This document shows, in pieces, positions 53,758 to 64,000 of a DNA stretch of 64,000 nt. The first letter of the stretch is position 1. Each line of letters begins with the position of its first letter. The DNA is from Karstenula rhodostoma CBS 690.94 (lineage: Eukaryota > Ascomycota > Dothideomycetes > Pleosporales > Didymosphaeriaceae). The notes under the pieces were generated by a model. It was not told the origin of the DNA, made no database searches, and was given only the letters and a program-made list of their open reading frames with translations. The stretch covers positions 1,061,769 to 1,125,768 of the forward strand of contig MU001504.1 in assembly GCA_010093485.1 (NCBI GenBank). Reading direction: 5' to 3'. The position numbers were made by a program, and so were the translations under genes.

Positions 53758-54830
53758 CTAGGCTACCTCTTCCTTGGGGATTCGCTCTCTAGCCGCAGCT
53801 TGCATATAAGCATCGAGTAGGCCCATCAGCACCTTGTCCGACCCTTCTTTTAGCCATTCGGAATCATGTGCTAGTGCTATGTGGAAGCTATACTCTTTTT
53901 CCAGCACTCGAATCTTTGAAATTGTATCTTTGGCAGCCTCAATGTCGGCGTGAAGCGACATGGTGCCTTGTCGGTGCGGCACGCAGAACTGGGCGATCTC
54001 ATGAGTGCCGCTGAGAATGCCCCTGGTTCATTCAGGAAGAGATCAGTACGTTTCGGGGAAGCGCACCTTGAGTGGCAGCAGTCGCTACCTAGCAGAACCC
54101 AGTCACCGCTCTCCAAACGTGCCGCTGCACACAGATTTCCAGGCATGTGTCCAGGCGCTTGAATTACCCAGAAGCTGCCGTCGCCAAAGTAATCCTTGGC
54201 TTTTTGGAAAGGTCCGAACGGAACCCACGGACCGTCAAGCTCTTCAGCTCGTTCAGTCGCTTGCTCAGGGTCGAAGAACCGACCGTCCCACTGCGCTGTT
54301 GGGTCTGCAAGGTGTCCAGGCGCGCAACCTGCCTTTGTTCCAGGTCCGAAGTATGCCGTTGCGTTAGGAAATGCATCTCGGATTGGTCGACAGTGATCCC
54401 AGTGCGCGTGACTTTAAGATTTAGCGATGTGATCAAGCTCAGGTGTTGACGTTTTGCACCTGAAAATTATTGTTTTGATCTGAGCAGATGAGACGCCTCT
54501 TTCGCTTAGCTGCTCTCCTATGCTCTTTCTTGGACCTGAGGGATTCACGTAGTCCAGCATAAACTTGTTCACCCAAGGCGTGTACAAGGAACGATCCTAG
54601 AGTGTGTGAGCATATCTGTCTTCTAAGATGACGAAGCCTACCTCATCAAGTCCCAGGTCCCACAAAATGTGCTTATCGCCATGGGAGATGTAGAAGGCCC
54701 AATTGTACATTCGAAACTTGGCATTGCTGACATCTGCATGCAGCTTATCTGTGTCCGCGATGAAGCTGCCTCCATCCAGTAGCGATAGGCCAACGAACGC
54801 CATGGGCTGCAGGATAGGGCTCCAAGACAT
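53758..54830 (-). CDS. Metallo-beta-lactamase-fold hydrolase, lactonase (AttM/AHL-lactonase) type
   Basis: Modelled as join(53758..54022, 54067..54411, 54460..54596, 54642..54830) on the minus strand, 311 aa, three GT-AG introns of 44-48 nt. The zinc motif HxHxDH is complete as SHAHWDHCRPI (about residues 109-115) and is created by splicing. Further ligands are the His of APGHMPGN, the Asp of LLGSDCCHSR and the His of AHDSEW near the C-terminus. Sequence order and loop style match lactonases of the AttM/BlcC branch rather than glyoxalase II. Such enzymes open homoserine or gamma-butyrolactone rings; fungal relatives also hydrolyse cyclic amides (lactams) in detoxification clusters. No signal peptide, hence probably cytosolic. 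Minus strand, tail to the P450. Confidence 0.9.
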
Positions 54831-55360
54831 CTCTGCTACTCGGTACAGGCGCTACAAAGTCACTTGAGTTGTGAAGCCCAAGTGTAAGTACGGCCGAATG
54901 TCTTAAATGGCGGGCTCCACATATTACACTATGCCTTTGTAAGGTAAGTGCAGCCTAAGTACACTAGGTCCTGATCTTCAAATGTAGGCATGCTGCGTGT
55001 CGCCTCAGCCTCCTCAAGTGATACGACTATAATCCATCGCTTCTAGGCTCCGCCGGACCGATTGTCGTCCTTGTTGAAAGTATTCACACCTCATCGCAGG
55101 TACGCGTGAAGGAAAAGATCTCCCAAGAGCTCTCCCCACATAATCCCAAATCAGTAAACGGCCCGCACCATCGACTAGTATCTAGCCCCACCTACTTGCG
55201 ACATAGCGGGGTAGGTGTCTGCGACGGATCAACAATTTATCTCGCAACTTATTACGCTTCCTCGAGATGCATACTTGTTCTGACGAGAATCTACCACTGT
55301 GGAATTAGCTTCTTGTTATCGGAACCGTTGGCCATTGCTGAAAGATACTTCCTCGCTCAA
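54831..55360. promoter_or_regulatory. Divergent promoter between lactonase and carboxylesterase genes
   Basis: These 530 bp separate the divergent starts of the lactonase (minus) and the carboxylesterase (plus). Head-to-head arrangement of two hydrolases suggests shared regulation. No defined site is recognised. Confidence 0.45.
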
Positions 55361-57190
55361 ATGACGACAACTTACAAGCACAAAGACCTCGGCGAGGTGA
55401 AGGGAAACAGTAATGATGGCGTGGTTCAGTTTTTAGGACTCAAATACGCTTCATTGGAAAATCGCTTTGCAGCACCATCGCTGGTAACCGATTATGGTTC
55501 TGGACATACAGACGCCACCAAATTCGGGTACACACTATGCCCGCAAGCTGATAGACTCGTACTCATCTGAAATAGACCTCCTCCCGTCTCACCTATCGGC
55601 GCTATCAATCACGAATTCGGCTTCATACAACAGGAATTGCCATTGCCTCCGAACGTTCCCAATCATTCAGATATTGAAGGTCTTAACCTTAACATTACCG
55701 TCCCAAAAGGCAAGAACGGTGAAATCGACATCAACGCAAAGCTTCCAGTGCACGTTTTTGTGCATGGAGGCGGCTTTGCAGTGGGTTCAAGCTGGTACCC
55801 GCACTATAACCAGGCGCCACTCGTCAGAATGTCAATCGAGAAGGGAACGCCCATTATCGGTGTGACTATCAAGCATGTAAACTGCACAAAAGATCATATC
55901 ATGGTCGCTAATTGCTACCAGCTACCGCCTAGGCGTGACTGGTTTCATGACTTCGAAGGAACTTCGAGGCGCCGGTTACAAAGCGAACAATGGTTTCCAC
56001 GATCAACGCACTGCTCTGCAGTGGATACGAAGATATATCGGTGGGTTTGGCGGCGATCCAGAAGAGATCACTGCTTCTGGAGAAAGTGCCGGTGGCTGTA
56101 TGTACCTTCATCGGACCAGTGGCAAGAGCTAACGATAATAGTTTCTGTCCTCATATTACTCACCTCGAAAGAGCCCCTTGTGAAGAGAGTCCTGAGTACG
56201 GGAGGTGCAGTCCTTCTGTTCAAGCCAATCCCGGAGGCTGTAACAGAAATGGCATACTCAAAGATCATCGAAGCGTTTGGGTTGAAAAATAAGTCGCCCG
56301 AGGAGCGTATACAAGCTTTGCTTTCCCTCCCTGTGGATGATCTTTGGCAGAAAGTCCCACCTGGAACACCGCTTACCCCATCAATCGACAATGAAATTGT
56401 GCCTGGCGTTGCGACGTTTCCTGGAGTGTCTTCCCAGTCAGAAGACCCGCAGTTCCCCCTTCCCGGTCGGAACTGGTGTTCTGCAGTGATGATAGGCGAT
56501 TCGAAGCTTGATGTCAGTAACTCGTCCCTCCAGCTCACAGCAGAGTACTAACCAATCAATCAGGGCAGCATCCTTGCGTATATAGGACTTGATGCGAAGC
56601 TGCCCAACATCGCATCGCAGTTCATCGAGTCAGTCAACAAGACGTTATCGGGGCATCCTGACGCAGCATCGGCTCTGCTTTCGGCCTACAACATCACATC
56701 TTCAAGTGAAGATAACGAAGCACTTCTCTCCATCCTTCGCTTCGGCACAGAGATCAGCTTCTACGCGCCCTCCCTTGCTTTCGCAAAGGGCTGGCCGCGA
56801 ACAAAAGGCAACAAGTTCTTCCTCTACCACTTCAACGAAGGCATTCCATGGGAGGGCAAGTTCAAAGGCGAAGCAGGGCACATTCTCGATGTTGCGTTCC
56901 TCTTCCAGAATTTCAACGAGCACCTGAGTGAGAAGCAGAAGGAGGTTGCACGCGCATACGGTGAAGACATTATCGAGTTCATCAACGGCAAAGATCCATG
57001 GCCGCCTGTTGAGGGCGAGCAGTTTGGGGCAAGGGTCTATGGGCCAAGCAGTGAGGGCATCACGGCAAGGTATGTCGCGTCGGGCAAGCCCGCGGAGGTT
57101 GGAAGGCACGACCGTGTGCTCAAGCTGGGCGAGCAGTTCGGCTTCGACTTGGTCATGGACGCGTTCCAGAACTTCGCGTTTAGTCAATAG
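55361..57190 (+). CDS. Type-B carboxylesterase (alpha/beta hydrolase)
   Basis: Modelled as join(55361..55527, 55576..55872, 55922..56097, 56142..56512, 56564..57190), 545 aa. The start is MTTTYKHKDLGEVKGNSNDG with no leader, so it is intracellular. The oxyanion region is VHVFVHGGGFAVG and the nucleophile elbow GESAGG (S near 212) is completed at an exon end; the catalytic His is probably in GEAGHILDVAF. SKEPLVKRVLSTGG is typical. It should hydrolyse ester substrates. The intron 55873-55921 must be GC-AG (GCATGT) to give the family sequence VTINYRLGVTGF; a GT donor three bases downstream breaks the frame. It neighbours the SDR, on the same strand. Confidence 0.88.
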
Positions 57191-57421
57191 ATGGTGATAC
57201 ATAGAAATCGGCATTGGGGAGCCCGTTGCCGTTTCCAGTTCCGGTAGACTAGCCTCATCTATTTCTAGTGAGGGGCAACCTGTGAGGGGCAAAGTGGACA
57301 TTCTCCCCGCCGTATGTTGCGTGTGGGGTGCGGGGAACTCCAACAATCAACAAAATCGTTGGTCAATCATGGCAACAGCATCAACCCCTGTAGATTGTGC
57401 GTCTGCAAAGGTTCCGGCGAC

Positions 57422-58457
57422 ATGGTTCACGTGAAATTCAATTCGGAGCTTCTTAGCACCCTCGACGGCAAGGTTGTGGTGCTCACAGGAGGAGCGACAG
57501 GAATCGGGAGGTCTGCAGTGACGCAGTTTGTTGGCAAGTGATCTCCACTACCTATTTTGAAGTTGTATTGTACTCTGACTTCGGTACAGAAGCAGGGTGT
57601 AAAGTCGTCTTCGGTGATGTCAACGAACCAGCGGCGCGCGATCTCGAGTCTGCCCTCGGCGACGCGGTCCGATTCCAACATTGCGATACATCTTCCTACC
57701 GGTCCCAGCTCGATTTTTTTGCTTTAGCAGAAGATACCTATGGGAAGATAGATATCGTCGTTGCCAATGCTGGCGTGGCGAATCATAAGGATATCTTTGA
57801 CCCAAGCTCAGATATATCATTGGAACCCAGCATGATGGAGGTCGATATCAATTTGAAAGGTGCCATTTTCACAGCGAGAATCGGAATGCACTATCTCAGG
57901 AAGATTGGAGGCGGGGATCTCGTTCTTGTAAGCTCCATTGCGGGCTTTAAGGAGTGCGGAGGGTTAGCACCGTACACCGCAAGTAAACATGGTGTATTGG
58001 GTCTTATGCGAGGATTGCATATCGTCGCTATTGAGGAGAACATCCGGATCAACGTCATATGTCCATGGATGACGAGTAAGTCTAATGCTCTTCCTCGTTG
58101 TGAAATGGTTCTGATCAGCGCGCAGAGACAAAACTTGTCAAAGGCATCGAGGCCGGCTGGCGCGAACTTGGTCTTCCCGAGAACGAACCCGAAGATGTTG
58201 CACGCAGCATAGTCCTCTGTGCTTCTGCTAACCGAAGCGAAGAAGGCAAAACTCATACTGGAGCTAGGATACCTTTTGCAGGCAAGATACTCTGGATTGC
58301 GGGTGGCGAACCCTACGAGATTGAGGATGCAATACAAGATCTTGAGCCTCAATGGCTAGGCGAAGAGAACAGCAAGGTACTTGCCAAAGGACAAGCTTTT
58401 CTTGCAAGTCAGGGCACAAATTGGGATGCAGACAAGCTCGAGCAGAAGACGCCATAA
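57422..58457 (+). CDS. Short-chain dehydrogenase/reductase (SDR)
   Basis: Modelled as join(57422..57533, 57590..58075, 58126..58457), 309 aa. The Rossmann motif is TGGATGIG (about 22-29), the Asp of FGDVNEP (about 45) favours NAD+, NAGVA is the beta-4 motif, and the catalytic set is VSSIAG plus YTASKHG. ICPWMT follows the active site as usual. The first intron uses GCAAGT, a classical GC-AG donor; with GT used instead the frame fails. The C-terminal 90 residues (LVKGIEAGWRELGLPENEPE) are typical of 15-hydroxyprostaglandin-dehydrogenase-like fungal SDRs. The substrate is unknown, probably an alcohol or hydroxy acid. It follows the carboxylesterase by 230 bp on the same strand. Confidence 0.88.
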
Positions 58458-58515
58458 TTATGAGCTCATTCAATATATGAACAACGTATTCATCTCTCCA
58501 CGGCATGCATCTCTG

Positions 58516-59517
58516 TCACTTCCATGTGCTTCCACCATCCACGCTATCCAGAGTCAAATACGCAGGCGAAGGCTTGTCCTCACTGATGTCGCCCCACGCG
58601 CTCCAATGTTTCCCAACCAACTTTTCATTCTCCACCTCATCTGCGATTGCGATTGCCATGTCCGCAACGCTAATACCCGTCAACCTCCCCTCAAAGATAT
58701 TGCCCCCTTGCTCCTCTCCGACAAGTACCATATCATCAACGCTCACCTCATATCTCCCAGTCCGCACTCCCGGCCTATACAGCGCAGACGGCGACACAAA
58801 CGACCACTTGAAAGACATATTGCCATCGAAAAACATGTAGGCCGTGCGTCCTGCCTTGATAAAGTCCGTTGCACGATCCTTCGCCTTGATAGACGCTTCG
58901 TATTCCTTGATAGTTTCCTGGTGCTCGGCCGTAGCGCGCCCTTCTCGCTCTGCGAATCGTGCGTCACGGTATGCGCGGAGAGCAGTTCCCATAATACCCA
59001 AACGCTCTTCCATGTACACAATGTGTGCTTCGGACGTTGCAATTGCGCGTCGGTAGGCCATGAAGAAGTCGGGGTGATCGACGCAGCTTTCAAGTGTGCC
59101 TGGCACGTGGAGTGATCCCGCGCCACCGACGAAGAGGAAGTACTTGACCTCCGACAGCTTCACTGCGAGAACGATCTTGCGAACGGTTTCGAGGAATGGC
59201 ACTGCTTCACTCAGATGATCGTTATGAAAACTCGCGTAGTGCTTACTGTAAAGTAACGCATCTGCACCTGCAGTATGCGGGCCATACTCAGATACTAGGA
59301 CATCGATGCCTTCGAAGTGCTTTGCGAGCGATGGGAAAGAAACTGAGTCGATGTCGATGGGACGGGGAAAGTAGCGCTCGTGCGAACCGAGCTTCTCCGG
59401 GTTACGGGAGATCCCGATGACAGTGTGACCGCGGTTTAACAGCTCGACACAGAGGTAAGAACCTCCAAAGCCTGCTGGACCTATCACTCCGACTCTGAGA
59501 GGCCTGGAAGGTGTCAT
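58516..59517 (-). CDS. NmrA/atypical SDR family NAD(P)-binding reductase
   Basis: Intronless, 333 aa starting MTPSRPLRVGVIGPAGFGGS. The dinucleotide motif G-P-A-G-F-G-G and the Arg in ISRNPEKL (NADP type) open a Rossmann domain, and KYFLFVGGAGSLHVPG marks the next strand. No YxxxK is visible at the classical position, so this is an atypical SDR, either a reductase or a redox sensor such as NmrA. The last part (DDMVLVGEEQGGNIFEGRLT, GISVADMAIAIADEVEN) fits NAD(P)-binding epimerase-like proteins. Cytosolic. It is convergent with the SDR and divergent from the dehydrogenase gene downstream. Confidence 0.82.
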   Translation of the reverse strand: MTPSRPLRVGVIGPAGFGGSYLCVELLNRGHTVIGISRNPEKLGSHERYFPRPIDIDSVSFPSLAKHFEGIDVLVSEYGPHTAGADALLYSKHYASFHNDHLSEAVPFLETVRKIVLAVKLSEVKYFLFVGGAGSLHVPGTLESCVDHPDFFMAYRRAIATSEAHIVYMEERLGIMGTALRAYRDARFAEREGRATAEHQETIKEYEASIKAKDRATDFIKAGRTAYMFFDGNMSFKWSFVSPSALYRPGVRTGRYEVSVDDMVLVGEEQGGNIFEGRLTGISVADMAIAIADEVENEKLVGKHWSAWGDISEDKPSPAYLTLDSVDGGSTWK

Positions 59518-60025
59518 GTTCGAGGAGTGGGCTGGCGATGGTTAGCGAGAGGCACAATCGCTTCAGTATGTGACATGTGGGGATCCCGGGGTCGTGGAAA
59601 ACAGTAGGGAGGCGCGCTTCAGTATAACCAAAGATTATACCTCAAGTCCCTGAGCTACAGAATAATCTTAGCCGGGGCGAATTGCTTCCCTTGATGGAGG
59701 AGACGAAGCGGGCGTCTCGACGGCAACTTCTTGGCTTTCGGGTCTCGTATGGACCTCTGCGTTCAATACTTGCATCGAGGAACGACGGGCGTGGATGAGG
59801 GTCATATTGCTACCTTCTACAGTACAACGCGCTTACCTCCTGCGAACTAGACCCAGCTGTAGATTGGACGTTTGGGGAAATATGGAGAATGAGGGGAAGA
59901 TGTGGGGCAACGGGTCGATCACAAGGACTAGCTACCTCACCAAAGGTCACTACTCCACACTGTAAACAAATCGCTGCTGAAGCTTCGTCTTGATCTCTAT
60001 GCTCGTGGAGTTTTATCCTTGCAGA
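59518..60025. promoter_or_regulatory. Divergent promoter between NmrA-like and dehydrogenase genes
   Basis: These 508 bp lie between two divergent start codons of the metabolic gene block. No site is assigned. It could coordinate the pair. Confidence 0.45.
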
Positions 60026-61135
60026 ATGGCAGAGAACTATGCTTTCATCGGTAAGTCGGATGGCTGTTTCTTTCAAAGTTCTGACGCTCGTAGGCCTCGG
60101 AGCAATGGGGTACGCCATGGCCTCAAACATAAGAAAGAAAATGCAAGCATCCGCCACTTTCTACATAAACGATATCAATGCCTCTGCATGCGCGCGCTTC
60201 AAAAACGAGTACAGCGCGTATGGGCCGATAGAAATAGTATCGACCGCACGCGAGGCAGCAGAAGATGCCAAAGTGGTCATATCGATCGTGCCTGGAGCAA
60301 CAGATGTGAAAAAGGTCTATCTGGATGAAAAAGATGGAGTGATTGCCGCGAAGAAAGATGAAGAAAGAGTGCTGTGCGAATGTAGCACCGTTGATGTAAA
60401 GAGCACGAGGGAAGTCGGTGAACAACTACAGAAACAAGGATTAGGAACATACGTGGACACGCCAGTCTCTGTCAGTACACACGCGTCTGTCACTGATGTC
60501 TTCCGCACACTGACGCTCATCCCCAGGGCGGCGTTCCAGCAGCCGAGCGAGGCGACCTCTCCATGCTCATCGGCCACCCCAAGCCCTCCGCGTCCAACCC
60601 CACATCCAAGCGCCTCGAAACCGCCCTCTCAATGATGGGCTCTCCTCAAAAGTTCTTCTACCTCTCCTCCCTCGGTGCCGGCCTGACCGCCAAGATCTCA
60701 AACAACTACCTCTCCGGCACCATCCTGCTGGCCACCGCTGAAGCCCTCGCCATCGGCGTCGCCCAGGGCCTCGACCCGAAGGAACTCTACTCCGTGATCC
60801 GCGCGTCGACAGGCCAGTCCTGGATGTGCGACCACGTCATGCCGATACCGAACGTGACGGATATATGGGTGCCGAGTAACAGCGGGTACAAGCCGGGGTT
60901 CAAAACGCAGATGATGCTGAAGGACCTCGGGCTCGGGATTGAGAGCGCGAAGCAGGTTGGGCTGCGTCCGGTTATGGCGGAGGCGGCGTTGGAGGTTTGG
61001 GAGAGTGCCAGCAAGGACGAGAGGTGTTTTGATCGCGATGGGAGTAGCGTTTATTTGCATGTTGGAGGGAAGTTGCCGGAGGGGTATGGGGATAAAGGCA
61101 GGAAAGGCCAGGATGGGACGTGGGAGTTTGAATAG
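60026..61135 (+). CDS. 3-Hydroxyisobutyrate-dehydrogenase-like beta-hydroxyacid dehydrogenase
   Basis: Modelled as join(60026..60050, 60094..60470, 60527..61135), 336 aa. The first exon is only 25 nt and joins MAENYAFI to GLGAMGYAMASNI, the NAD-binding GxGxMG motif of the family. Next come VVISIVPGATDV, CECSTVDV and, across intron 60471-60526, the substrate motif DTPVSGGVPAAERGD. The catalytic Lys is in TAKISNNYLSG near residue 190. Members oxidise beta-hydroxyacids (hydroxyisobutyrate, tartronate semialdehyde, 6-phosphogluconate relatives). Without an obvious mitochondrial presequence it is probably cytosolic. Convergent with the CoA-transferase gene, from which it is separated by 125 bp. 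Confidence 0.9.
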
Positions 61136-61260
61136 TAGACGTGGCAAACGTGATGGAATGACTAGGGATATTGTTCAATCTATGCAGACCCCTATAGCGC
61201 CGAATGCTAAACTCAGAGCCCAATGCTAATACAAACAAGGAATGGAATGCGGGAAACAGT

Positions 61261-62954
61261 CTATATGTCCATCTCCTTCAGGTCATCGGCGACCTTGAAG
61301 GGCGCCTCGGTCTTCGCCTTGACCTCGTCTACAGTGACACCCTTTGCAACTTCTTTCAGAGTGAGCCCCTCGATGGGGCTGACGTCGAAGACAGCGAGAT
61401 CGGTGATGATTGTCGATACGCATTTCTGGCCGGTGAGCGGGAATGTGCACTGCTTGAGGATCTTGGGGTTGCCCTTCTTGTCGGTGTGCTCCATGGTGAT
61501 GACGACTTTGGTTTGCGAGGGGTTCGCAACAAGATCCATGGCACCGCCAATGCCTTTGACCTTTCCTGGAAGCATGAAGTTGGCAAGATCTGTGCGAGAT
61601 TACTGAGAACGCACTTGAAGCGAATGGCTGGTGATTTGCTTACCTCCGTATGTGTTGACCTGCATAGCGCCAAGCATGGCGACGTCGATCCTACCTGACC
61701 TGATCATGCCGAAGGATTCATGGCTACCAAATGTCGAGGCACCCTTGATCAAAGTGACGGTCTCCTTACCAGCATTGATAAGGTCGGGGTCCTCCTCTCC
61801 TGGCTTGGGGTATCCGCCCATTCCCAGGATGCCGTTCTCCGACTCCAAAACGATTTCGACGCCTTTGGGAAGGAAAGCTGGTGCAGCGAGGGGCATGCCG
61901 ATTCCGAGGTTGACGTACATGCCATCCTTGAGCTCCTGTGCTGCGCGCTTGATGATGCGCTCGCGTTTCTGGGATGCTTCAGAGGAGCCTGCTCAGACAT
62001 TAGTCACTGACGGAATATGTGCGAAGCTGTAGGCCGTGCTTGCCTTCAAGGATCGCGCGCTTCTGTTCTTCGGGATCTTTGTAGTGCACCAAACGCTCGA
62101 TCTGCTTCTCTTCGGTACTCTTGATGACTCTCTTGACGTAGATACCCTGCAGATGAATTTCTTCAGGTGAAATGACTCCATCCTCAACAATCTCGTCGGC
62201 TTCAACGATCGTCAACCTGGCGTTTTTTCCCATCGCTTCGTTAAAGTTATTCTGTGCTTTGCGGAAAGTGCAGTTGCCGAGACGGTCCGCCTTCGCGACC
62301 TTGACGAGCGCGTAGTCTCCGAAGATGGCCTCTTCCATCACGTATGCCTTGCCGTTGAATTCGCGTGTCTCTTTTGGCGGTGCCATTTTTGCGATCGTTC
62401 CATCTGTATTATACTGGACGGGAAGCTCGCCCGTTTGCACTGCAGAAACCAATTAGCATTCGCGACGCCAATTCTTCGTAGTTCGACGTACCTATTGTTC
62501 CGTAGGCAGCGGGCGTGTAGAAAGCCGGTACACCTGCTGCTCCTGCCGCACACTTTTCGGCGATCGTTCCTTGCGGCGTTAACTCCAATGCTAATTGTCC
62601 CTTTAAGTACATCTGTTCGAACGTCTTGTTGTCTCCAATGTAACTGGCGATCATCTTCCCGATCTGCTTGGTATCCAACCATTGGCCTAGTCCCACACCA
62701 GGCATGCCCGCATTGTTGCTCACAACCGTGAAGTTCTTGAGGTCTGAACGGTCGCGCACCGCGTTAATGAGTGTGTTTGGCACGCCAGAAAACCCGAAAC
62801 CACCAACCAGGACAGTCGTATCCGATTTCATGTCCTTAATGGCTTCTTGGGCGGAAGGGTAGATCTTGTTGATCGCAGCGCGGGTAGCAGTGTTGGAGAA
62901 AAAGCGAATGGCAGGCGCACTGCGGCGCGCTGCGAAAAGGAACGTTCGTTGCAT
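61261..62954 (-). CDS. 3-Oxoacid CoA-transferase (SCOT/3-oxoadipate type), mitochondrial
   Basis: Modelled as join(61261..61589, 61644..61988, 62044..62439, 62492..62954) on the minus strand, 510 aa, A and B halves fused. The N-terminus [20 protein letters not shown] is a typical mitochondrial presequence. [13 protein letters not shown] and [10 protein letters not shown] mark the first domain, and [16 protein letters not shown] with [11 protein letters not shown] the second; the Glu of SENG is the covalent catalytic residue (about 340). It moves CoA from succinyl-CoA to a 3-oxoacid such as acetoacetate or 3-oxoadipate. Intron 61989-62043 must be GC-AG (GCAAGC, branch-like TGACTAAT) to keep frame; no GT donor exists there. 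The maleylacetate-reductase-like gene lies upstream on the same strand. Confidence 0.9.
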
Positions 62955-63597
62955 CGTGGAAAGTGCCGTTGTGTGTGGATAATGTCTCGACGTAATGCTC
63001 TGCCGCTGTCGCTCGGAGCTCTCCAATACACCTCCAGGGAACGAAGATGTTCTATGAAATGCGATATATAGCTAGAAAGTTATCCGTAAGCTACAGAGAC
63101 CCCGGCTTCAGCTCCACGCGGCTCCGCAATGTTCAATGCACAAGGGAAATGTGGGAATGTGGGATGTAAAGGCTGCGTATGCAGAGTGTTTGCGTTCCCC
63201 ACACGACTTTTGAGAGCTTGCATGTCGGAGCTAAACGCAATCAGGCGTACCGAAGCACATGCCGTGCCGGCGCCGGTGGAGGGTCCGCGGTCGCTAAGGA
63301 CTCCACATTTATGGCGGAAGAGAACTTATCCGCTGTTTTGCCTGCGGAAAAGTATTTTAATCTTTCTTCCAGCCCGCTGAAGGCCCCAGAGCGCTGCGCT
63401 ACGGAAACATTTCCCAGCCTCACGCTCCGGAAAATACAAAGACTGCTAGGGTGACCATCCTATCCGTGGCATCATCTGCTCCAGCGGGTAGAGCACCCTG
63501 ATAGCCGCGCGCAACACCATTGAAACCCTAGTACAGATCGTGCACGATATTTTTCACTGGATACAGAATAAGCCTCAGTCTTATTAACAAATCGTGC
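62955..63597. other. Intergenic, nothing recognised
   Basis: This separates the CoA-transferase start from the 3' end of the iron-ADH gene, both on the minus strand. ORFs at 63129-63454 overlap in two frames and have no coding texture. A tRNA-like string GGTAGAGCACC near 63487 lacks the rest of a tRNA. Confidence 0.45.
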
Positions 63598-64000
63598 TCA
63601 CTTACAATTCGCAAAATCCTTGTGCTCTTTGCTATGCAGTGCACGCGAGGCAATGGCCTCTTCCTCCGCCTCGCCGGTTGGGACGTTATACTGCACGTGG
63701 TTAGCCGCTTCAAGACGGAGAAGCTGGCCTTGCTTACAGCAGTCAGCGTGGTTTTGTGTCCTAAACCTTCAACCAATTCGGCAATAGCATCTGCCACCAC
63801 ATGGGAATCTTTCTCGTCGCTTCCGGTGCTCTGCTTGCCGATGTACGGAATAATCCTCGCAATCTGTTTCGCTTCGTCCGGATTGCTTGCCTTGAAATGT
63901 ACTGTGGGGGCTAGACTGAGACAGCTGGTGATACCATGTGGTATCGAATAGGTTGCGCCGATGGCATGACCGATGCTGTGACTGAGGCCTACGCCGCCCG
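63598..64000 (-). CDS. Iron-containing alcohol dehydrogenase, maleylacetate-reductase type, partial (N-terminus beyond window)
   Basis: The minus strand holds the C-terminal part: exon 63738..64000 and last exon 63598..63690, joined across a 47-nt intron 63691-63737. It reads GVGLSHSIGHAIGA then TYSIPHGITSCLSLAPTVHF, the iron/metal-binding block of iron-ADH proteins, with HxxxH and PHG; this subtype (GLSHxIGHxLG..IPHGxTSC) is that of maleylacetate reductase. The enzyme reduces maleylacetate to 3-oxoadipate with NAD(P)H. The end is KDFANCK. Only about 118 residues are visible. Its neighbour, the CoA-transferase, could activate the 3-oxoadipate produced. Confidence 0.8.

Noticed and set aside
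63480..63530. tRNA-like string with GGTAGAGCACC
   Set aside because: No matching acceptor stem, anticodon arm or TTCGAAT box around it.
1..64000. CRISPR arrays, operons, Shine-Dalgarno sites or riboswitches
   Set aside because: The sequence is eukaryotic (spliced introns, nuclear tRNA intron); no array of spaced identical repeats exists. The only tandem arrays are the minisatellite and the coding repeat.

Overview
The window is nuclear DNA of a filamentous ascomycete (Pezizomycotina; Dothideomycetes is my best guess, inferred from gene content and not tested). Evidence: genes split by many short 43-70 nt GT-AG introns with CTAAC/CTGAC-like branch sites, about one gene per 2 kb on both strands, a tRNA-Pro carrying a short intron, and fungal families (DUF1996, Abp1, LIM-RhoGAP Lrg1, FSH hydrolase, tyrosinase). 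I built the exon models by hand from reading frames and splice consensus. All multi-exon totals below are divisible by three, but none has transcript support.

Layout. 1-10 kb: a partial conserved gene (-), a very large F-box protein (-) and, divergently, the actin-patch protein Abp1 (+). 10.5-15 kb: a short dispersed repeat, a coiled-coil gene interrupted by an in-frame TAG, a small repeat-built stress-type protein, and a signal-peptide/transmembrane gene whose frame is broken at an A8 run. 15-21 kb: an FSH serine hydrolase, a six-cysteine small secreted protein, a DUF1996 secreted protein, a decayed direct repeat and tRNA-Pro(AGG). 22-25 kb: two tandem paralogues of an unrecognised family, separated by a 15-bp minisatellite. 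25-33.9 kb: a secreted selenium-binding-protein-like protein, a probably decayed gene, a secreted bicupin of the oxalate decarboxylase type, a Cys-rich single-pass membrane protein, a second copy of the dispersed repeat with a 14-bp target-site duplication, and a LanC-like protein. 35-50 kb: tyrosinase, trans-aconitate-type methyltransferase, an RBR ubiquitin ligase, Lrg1-like LIM-RhoGAP, RNA polymerase II subunit Rpb4 and a DHA2-type MFS transporter.

51.4-64 kb is the most coherent block. A P450, a lactonase-type metallo-beta-lactamase, a carboxylesterase, two NAD(P)-binding reductases/dehydrogenases, a hydroxyisobutyrate-dehydrogenase-like enzyme, a mitochondrial 3-oxoacid CoA-transferase and a maleylacetate-reductase-like iron-ADH (running off the window) lie side by side. 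The last two catalyse consecutive steps, maleylacetate to 3-oxoadipate to 3-oxoadipyl-CoA, so the block could be a peripheral aromatic or lactone catabolic cluster. Three of the four GC-AG introns I infer in the window fall in this block.
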